Positions 59,392-64,000 of a stretch of DNA of 64,000 bases are shown here, piece after piece. Position 1 is the first letter of the stretch, and every line of letters begins with the position of its first letter. Source of the DNA: Mycobacterium sp. 155 (GTDB lineage Bacteria; Actinomycetota; Actinomycetes; Mycobacteriales; Mycobacteriaceae); contig NZ_KB892705.1 of the NCBI RefSeq assembly GCF_000373905.1, positions 1 to 64,000 on the forward strand, read 5' to 3'. The notes under the pieces were generated by a model. The model saw nothing but the letters and a program-made list of their open reading frames with translations. It did not search any database and had not been told where the DNA came from. Position numbers and translations under genes: made by a program.

Positions 59392-61071
59392 ATGGCTCAT
59401 GACCCTTCGCTCCTCGCGTCCGCGGCCACGCACGTCGTCACCAATCAGGTCCCGCCGCTGGAGGACTTCAACTCCGCGGCCTCGCCGGTATTGATCGAGG
59501 CACTCATTCGGGAAGGTGGTGAGTGGGGTCTCGACGAGGTCAATGCGGTCGGCGCGCTCAACGGCAGCGCCCAGGTCCAGCGCTGGGGCGAACTCGCCGA
59601 CCGCAACCAGCCGATCCTGCATACCCACGACCGATACGGCTACCGCGTCGACGAGGTCGAATACGATCCGGCTTACCACGAGCTGATGGCCGCGGCGATC
59701 AAGCACGGCCTGCACGCGGCACCCTGGGCCGACGACCGGCCCGGGTCCCACGTGGTGCGCGCCGCCAAGACCTCGGTGTGGACCGCCGAGCCCGGCCACA
59801 TGTGTCCGATTTCGATGACATACGCCGTCGTCCCCGCGCTGCGGTTCAACCCGGAGCTGGCCAAAGTCTACGAACCCCTGCTGACCAGCCGGGTTTACGA
59901 CCCTGAGCTCAAGGTGCCGGCGACCAAACCCGGCATCACCGCGGGCATGTCGATGACCGAGAAGCAGGGTGGCTCCGACGTCCGGGCAGGTACCACGCAG
60001 GCCGTGCCCAACGGTGACGGCACTTACTCGCTCACCGGGCACAAGTGGTTCACCTCGGCGCCGATGGGTGACATCTTCTTGGTATTGGCCCAAGCGCGCG
60101 GGGGCGTGCGAAGCGACGGGGGATCGTCCGGTGGGCTGAGCTGTTTCTTCCTGCCGCGGGTGCTGCCCGACGGTAGTCGCAACCGAATGTTCTTGCAGCG
60201 CCTCAAGGATAAGCTCGGCAATCATGCCAATGCCTCCGCCGAGGTCGAGTACGACGGCGCGGTGGCGTGGTTGGTCGGTGAGGAGGGTCAGGGTGTGAAG
60301 ACCATCATCGAGATGGTCAACCTGACCCGGCTCGACTGCGCATTGGGCAGCGCCACCAGTATGCGTACTGGGCTGAGCCGTGCGGTGCACCACGCCCAGC
60401 ATCGAAAGGCGTTCGGCGCCTACTTGATTGACCAGCCACTGATGCGTAACGTACTCGCCGACCTCGCCGTGGAAGCCGAAGCGGCCACGATGCTCGCCAT
60501 GCGGATGGCCGGGGCCACCGACAAGGCGGTGCGCGGTGACGAACGCGAAGCGCTATTGCGCCGTATCGGGCTGGCCGCCGCCAAGTACTGGGTGTGCAAG
60601 CGCGCTACCCCGCATGCGGGTGAGGCGATGGAATGTCTGGGCGGCAACGGCTACGTCGAGGAATCCGGTATGCCGCGGCTATACCGTGAGGCTCCGCTGA
60701 TGGGCATCTGGGAGGGTTCCGGCAACGTTAGCGCCCTCGATACGTTGCGCGCCATGGCAACTCGCCCCGAGTGCGTCGAGGTGATGTTCGATGAGCTGGC
60801 GCTGGGGCAGGACCCACGGCTCGACGCCCACGCCGCCGCGCTCAAGGGGCAGCTCGGCACGTTCGACAACATCGAATACCGCGCCCGCAAGATCGCCGAG
60901 GACATCAGCCTGGCCCTGCAGGGCTCGCTGCTTATCCGCCACGGTCACCCGGCGGTGGCCGAGGCGTTCCTGGCCAGCCGGCTCGGCGGCCAGTGGGGCG
61001 GCGCCTTCGGAACCCTGCCCGCCGGGTTGGATCTCGCCCCGATCATCGAGCGCGCGTTGGTCAAGGGATGA
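59392..61071 (+). CDS. fadE8: Acyl-CoA dehydrogenase FadE8 (AidB-like)
   Basis: The 559-residue flavoprotein belongs to the AidB-like acyl-CoA dehydrogenase group. Signatures are MTEKQGGSDVRAGTTQA, HKWFTSAPMGDIFLVLAQA, KLGNHANASAEVEYDGAVAW, AGEAMECLGGNGYVEESGMP and LYREAPLMGIWEGSGNV. AidB in E. coli binds DNA and is induced by alkylation; the mycobacterial member is annotated as a fatty-acid enzyme. Either role is possible. It matches Rv0672 in position and length class. It lies 30 bases after the PAP2 gene. Confidence 0.92.
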   Translation: MAHDPSLLASAATHVVTNQVPPLEDFNSAASPVLIEALIREGGEWGLDEVNAVGALNGSAQVQRWGELADRNQPILHTHDRYGYRVDEVEYDPAYHELMAAAIKHGLHAAPWADDRPGSHVVRAAKTSVWTAEPGHMCPISMTYAVVPALRFNPELAKVYEPLLTSRVYDPELKVPATKPGITAGMSMTEKQGGSDVRAGTTQAVPNGDGTYSLTGHKWFTSAPMGDIFLVLAQARGGVRSDGGSSGGLSCFFLPRVLPDGSRNRMFLQRLKDKLGNHANASAEVEYDGAVAWLVGEEGQGVKTIIEMVNLTRLDCALGSATSMRTGLSRAVHHAQHRKAFGAYLIDQPLMRNVLADLAVEAEAATMLAMRMAGATDKAVRGDEREALLRRIGLAAAKYWVCKRATPHAGEAMECLGGNGYVEESGMPRLYREAPLMGIWEGSGNVSALDTLRAMATRPECVEVMFDELALGQDPRLDAHAAALKGQLGTFDNIEYRARKIAEDISLALQGSLLIRHGHPAVAEAFLASRLGGQWGGAFGTLPAGLDLAPIIERALVKG

Positions 61072-61122
61072 CTGCTCGCGAGGAGCGGTGAGGGCACGGC
61101 CACTAGCGTTGGGGTGTGACGG

Positions 61123-61854
61123 ATGCCTGCGCTGAACCGGATGACGGCTCGTTCGGTCGTGCTGAGCGTGCTGCTCGGGGCGCACCCCGCGTGGGCGAGT
61201 GCCGCTGAACTGATCAGGCTCACAGCGGATTTCGATATCAAGGAAACCGCGTTGCGGGTCGCACTCACCCGCATGGTGGGGGCGGGTGACCTGGTGCGCT
61301 CCGAGGACGGTTATCGACTGGCCGACCGACTGCTGGCCCGGCAGCGCCGCCAGGACGACGCCATCAACCCCCGGCTGCGCCCAGATGATGAGGAATGGCT
61401 CACCCTCGTCATCACCAGTGTCGGCACCGACGCCCGTACCCGCGCCGCGCTGCGAATCATGCTGCAGCAGTATCGTTTTGCCGAGTTACGTGAGGGGGTG
61501 TGGATGCGGCCGGACAATCTCGACCAGGCGCTACCGCAGGAGATCGCCGAACGAGTGCGGATGCTGCACACCCGCGACGACGACCCGTTCGATCTGGTCG
61601 GGCGGTTGTGGGATCTGCCCGGTTGGGTCAGGGCCGGCCGCCGGTTGCTGGACGACATCGCGTCCGCCACCGACGTTCCGAGCCGGTTCGTGGCGGCCGC
61701 GGGTATCGTGCGGCACCTACTTACCGACCCGGTGCTGCCCGACAAACTGTTGCCCGCCGACTGGCCCGGCGCGCAACTGCGTACGGCCTACACCGATTTT
61801 GCCGCCGAACTCGTCGCGCGGCGCGACCGGGAAGAACTCATGGAGGCGACATGA
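61123..61854 (+). CDS. PaaX-like transcriptional regulator
   Basis: The 243-residue protein has a PaaX-type N-terminal winged helix (RSVVLSVLLGAHPAWASAAEL then IKETALRVALTRMVGAGDLV) and an effector-type C-terminal part. PaaX represses phenylacetate catabolism in other bacteria by binding phenylacetyl-CoA; here the ligand is more likely an acyl-CoA, given the neighbours. ATG 61123 is used; ATG 61141 is in frame. Its stop overlaps the echA5 start. Matches Rv0674. Confidence 0.88.
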   Translation: MPALNRMTARSVVLSVLLGAHPAWASAAELIRLTADFDIKETALRVALTRMVGAGDLVRSEDGYRLADRLLARQRRQDDAINPRLRPDDEEWLTLVITSVGTDARTRAALRIMLQQYRFAELREGVWMRPDNLDQALPQEIAERVRMLHTRDDDPFDLVGRLWDLPGWVRAGRRLLDDIASATDVPSRFVAAAGIVRHLLTDPVLPDKLLPADWPGAQLRTAYTDFAAELVARRDREELMEAT

Positions 61855-62618
61855 CCGAGTCGGTCCGAACTGAGCGCGACGGCGCGGTGACCACCGTCAT
61901 CTTGCATCGTCCGCACGCACGCAACGCGGTGGACGGACCGACCGCGGCCGCGCTGGTCGCGGCGTTCGAGGAATTCGATGCCGATGATTCCGCATCAGTC
62001 GCCGTGTTGTGGGGCGATGGTGGAACATTCTGTGCCGGAGCTGATCTCAAGGCGTTCGGCACGCCGCAGTCGAACGTCCTGGGCCCCGTTGGTCCGGGGC
62101 CGATGGGGCCGACCCGGATGGTCCTGTCCAAGCCGGTGATCGCCGCCATCGGCGGCTACGCGGTGGCCGGTGGCCTGGAGTTGGCGCTGTGGTGTGACCT
62201 ACGGGTAGTCGAAGAGGATGCGGTGCTGGGCGTGTTCTGCCGGCGCTGGGGCGTTCCGCTCATCGACGGGGGCACCGTGCGCCTGCCGAGGCTTATCGGC
62301 GAAAGCCGGGCCATGGACCTGATTCTGACGGGCCGCGCCGTCGACGCCGCCGAGGCCCACGCGATCGGCCTGGCCAACAGAGTGGTTCCCAAGGGCGACG
62401 CCCGAACCGAGGCCGAGGAGCTGGCAACGCAACTGGCGGCTCTGCCTCAGCAGTGCCTGCGGGCCGATCGACTGTCCGCACTGCGTCAATGGGGCCAATC
62501 AGAGCGAGCCGCAATGGAATTCGAGTTCGACAGTATCGAACGGGTCAAGCACGAGGCCGCACACGGGGCCGGCCGGTTCGCCGCGGGCGCAGGCCGCCAC
62601 GGCGCCGGTGCGAGCTGA
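61851..62618 (+). CDS. echA5: Crotonase-family protein EchA5
   Basis: The 255-residue protein has the oxyanion segment GTFCAGADLKAFG and VIAAIGGYAVAGGLELALWCD, where the first catalytic Glu (GLEL) is present. The second glutamate of canonical hydratases is not seen: CRRWGVPLIDGGTVRLPRLI has no Glu at that position. It is coupled to the PaaX-like gene through an ATGA overlap with GGAGG upstream. Acyl-CoA isomerase or hydrolase activity is possible. Matches Rv0675. Confidence 0.88.
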   Translation: MTESVRTERDGAVTTVILHRPHARNAVDGPTAAALVAAFEEFDADDSASVAVLWGDGGTFCAGADLKAFGTPQSNVLGPVGPGPMGPTRMVLSKPVIAAIGGYAVAGGLELALWCDLRVVEEDAVLGVFCRRWGVPLIDGGTVRLPRLIGESRAMDLILTGRAVDAAEAHAIGLANRVVPKGDARTEAEELATQLAALPQQCLRADRLSALRQWGQSERAAMEFEFDSIERVKHEAAHGAGRFAAGAGRHGAGAS

Positions 62619-62626
62619 GGCCGGGC

Positions 62627-63394
62627 TCAACCAATCCAGTTCGGCCGACGTTTCTGCAAGAAGGCCAGCATCCCCTCACGGGCTTGGTCGGAGCCGAACA
62701 GTTCGGCCGACAGTCGAGTCAACTCCTCGGCGTGCTCGTCGAACGACCTGAGAATCGCCGCGGTCGTCAGCGCCTTCGACATCGCCAGACCCTGCGGTGA
62801 ACCCTTGGCAATTTCGGTGGTCAAACCCGCGACAGTGCCCTCGACGTCGTCGGAGGCCAGGGTGATCAACCCGATCGCGGCGGCCTCGGCGGAGCCGAAC
62901 TTCTCCCCGGTGACGAAGTAGCGACCCACCGAGCGCGGTGACATCTTCGGCAACAGTGTCAGCGAGATGATCGATGGCGCAACGCCGATCCTTGCCTCGG
63001 TGAGAGCGAACGTGCTGTTATGCCCGGCCACCACAAGGTCGCAGGCGCCGACCAGGCCAAGGCCACCCGCCCGGACATGGCCGTCGATCGCCCCGATGAC
63101 AGGCACGGGTAGCTCGAGGATCGCGCGCAGCGTCGTCGTCATCTCGCGCGCCCGGTCGACCGCGACGTCACCCGGTTCACGTCCCGCCGCCTCGCTCAGA
63201 TCGGCACCCGCACAGAATGTTCCACCGGTGTGGCCGAGGACCACCACCCGCACGGCTGGATCGGCGGCCGCCCGCGCCAGGCCCTTGTTCAATTGGTCGA
63301 CCAGGGCCGTGGACAGCGCGTTGCGGTTGTGCGGTGAGTCGAGGGTCAGCCGGGCGACGGCGTTGTCGGCTACGTAGTGGACGAGTTCGCTCAT
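62627..63394 (-). CDS. Enoyl-CoA hydratase family protein (EchA7-like)
   Basis: The 255-residue crotonase has GTFCAGADLSEAAG and VIGAIDGHVRAGGLGLVGACD, with ALTEARIGVAPSII in place of the second catalytic region, which retains a Glu. ATG 63394 (MSELVHYV) is the chosen start; an in-frame start at 63418 lies in repeat copy C. It is downstream of an acyl-CoA dehydrogenase on the same strand (about 30 bases), which fits a branched-chain or leucine-type acyl-CoA pathway like echA7-fadE12. Confidence 0.87.
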   Translation of the reverse strand: MSELVHYVADNAVARLTLDSPHNRNALSTALVDQLNKGLARAAADPAVRVVVLGHTGGTFCAGADLSEAAGREPGDVAVDRAREMTTTLRAILELPVPVIGAIDGHVRAGGLGLVGACDLVVAGHNSTFALTEARIGVAPSIISLTLLPKMSPRSVGRYFVTGEKFGSAEAAAIGLITLASDDVEGTVAGLTTEIAKGSPQGLAMSKALTTAAILRSFDEHAEELTRLSAELFGSDQAREGMLAFLQKRRPNWIG

Positions 63395-63407
63395 CAGTAT
63401 CGTTTCT

Positions 63408-63426
63408 TCTTCGCGCAAGCGCTCAT
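63408..63426 (-). repeat. 19-nt recurring sequence, copy C
   Basis: ATGAGCGCTTGCGCGAAGA on the minus strand lies between the fadE-type stop and the echA7-type start. A reading frame from its ATG ends after ten codons, so here it acts as a spacer with a purine-rich GAAGAAGAAACG that may serve as the echA ribosome-binding site. Confidence 0.9.
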
Positions 63427-64000
63427 CAGTACGACCGGGGGAGGCCCAACGAGGTCTGCGCCACGAAATTGAGAATCATCTCGCGGCTGACCGGGGCGAT
63501 GCGGGCCAGCTTCGACGCGGTGACGGCCGCGGCGATGCCGTACTCCTTGGTCAGACCGTTGCCGCCGAGCGACTGCACGGCCTGGTCGACGGCCCGCACC
63601 GACGCCTCGCCTGCGGCGTACTTAGCCATGTTGGCGGCTTCGGCCGCACCCACGTCGTCACCGGCGTCGTACAACGTCGCGGCCTTCTGCATCATGAGCT
63701 TGGCCAGTTCGATCTCGATATGGTTCTGCGCCAAAGGATGTGACAGGCCTTGGTGTGAGCCGATCGGAACCTTCCAGACCTGGCGGGTCTTGACGTACTC
63801 GACGGCCTTGTTGATCGCGAACCGGCCCATGCCGACTGCGCTGGCCGCGCCCATGATCCGCTCGGGGTTCAGCCCGGCGAACAGTTGCGCGATCGCAGCA
63901 TCCTCGGAGCCGACCAAGGCATCGGCGGGCAGTCGCACGTCGTCGAGGAAGACCTGGAATTGGCTTTCCGGGCTGGTGATCTCCATTTCGATCTTGGTCC
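63426..64000 (-). CDS. Acyl-CoA dehydrogenase, C-terminal part (window edge)
   Basis: The frame is open through the window end (TKIEMEITSPESQFQVFLDD), so the N-terminal part is outside. Visible parts are VRLPADALVGSEDAAIAQL, GMGRFAINKAVEYVKTRQVW and AVQSLGGNGLTKEYGIAAAV, standard for the C-terminal helical domain. An FAD- and acyl-CoA-binding role in beta-oxidation is expected. Its stop overlaps repeat copy C. With the echA-type gene it resembles the fadE12-echA7 pair of M. tuberculosis. Confidence 0.9.
   Translation of the reverse strand, partial: TKIEMEITSPESQFQVFLDDVRLPADALVGSEDAAIAQLFAGLNPERIMGAASAVGMGRFAINKAVEYVKTRQVWKVPIGSHQGLSHPLAQNHIEIELAKLMMQKAATLYDAGDDVGAAEAANMAKYAAGEASVRAVDQAVQSLGGNGLTKEYGIAAAVTASKLARIAPVSREMILNFVAQTSLGLPRSY

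Overview
The window is high-GC actinobacterial DNA from a mycobacterium, most likely a rapid grower (Mycolicibacterium-type). Evidence is the FAS-II dehydratase set hadA-hadB-hadC between tRNA genes, a mycolic-acid-type methyltransferase, Mkl, mycobacterial RpoB/RpoC, two DinB/mycothiol-type proteins, and a gene order that largely matches M. tuberculosis Rv0629c-Rv0675. An arr gene (rifampicin ADP-ribosyltransferase) fits an environmental or rapid-growing species.

Layout. 1-7.1 kb is an accessory, decaying zone. It holds two copies of a 340-bp repeat, each encoding a tiny secreted His-rich peptide, bracketing arr and a broken Fic-type gene; a dual-specificity-type phosphatase; an OPT transporter; an MscS fragment; an intact ISL3-family insertion sequence with an 8-bp target duplication; and a broken GNAT gene. 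7.1-13.4 kb has release factor 3, an L,D-transpeptidase, a proline-rich mycobacterial protein, glucose-6-phosphate dehydrogenase and a tiny membrane protein behind a consensus CRP site. 13.4-26.1 kb has recC-recB-recD, a crotonase, a DUF2235-like protein with a degenerate nucleophile site, and a metallo-beta-lactamase-fold hydrolase divergent from an NsrR-type regulator overlapping flavohaemoglobin hmp.

26.2-31.1 kb is the translation/mycolate core: tRNA-Thr, tRNA-Met, rpmG, hadABC, tRNA-Trp, secE, nusG, rplK, rplA. 31.1-39.7 kb, mostly on the minus strand, has an ECF42-type sigma factor with its DGPF/YCII partner, the methyltransferase, a LipG-like hydrolase and an ABC1 kinase; then an MFS transporter, a small secreted protein and two DinB-type genes. 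39.9-46.5 kb has a GH38 alpha-mannosidase, a SurA/PpiC-like protein and a ROK sugar kinase in one tight run, then an HxlR regulator divergent from a small membrane protein around a perfect palindrome. 46.6-57.1 kb has the L10 leader, rplJ-rplL, mkl and rpoB-rpoC. 57.4-64 kb has nfo, a PAP2 protein and lipid-catabolism genes (fadE8, a PaaX-like regulator, two crotonases and the C-terminal part of an acyl-CoA dehydrogenase cut by the window end).

Connections worth noting: arr modifies the drug that targets RpoB, and the RpoB rifampicin-resistance-determining region here looks wild-type. NsrR, Hmp and the adjacent hydrolase form a plausible nitrosative-stress unit. The mannosidase, the SurA-like protein and the ROK kinase overlap or nearly touch and probably form one transcription unit. 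A 19-nt sequence starting ATGAGCGCTTGC recurs at three gene junctions or leaders and is not explained by any one gene.
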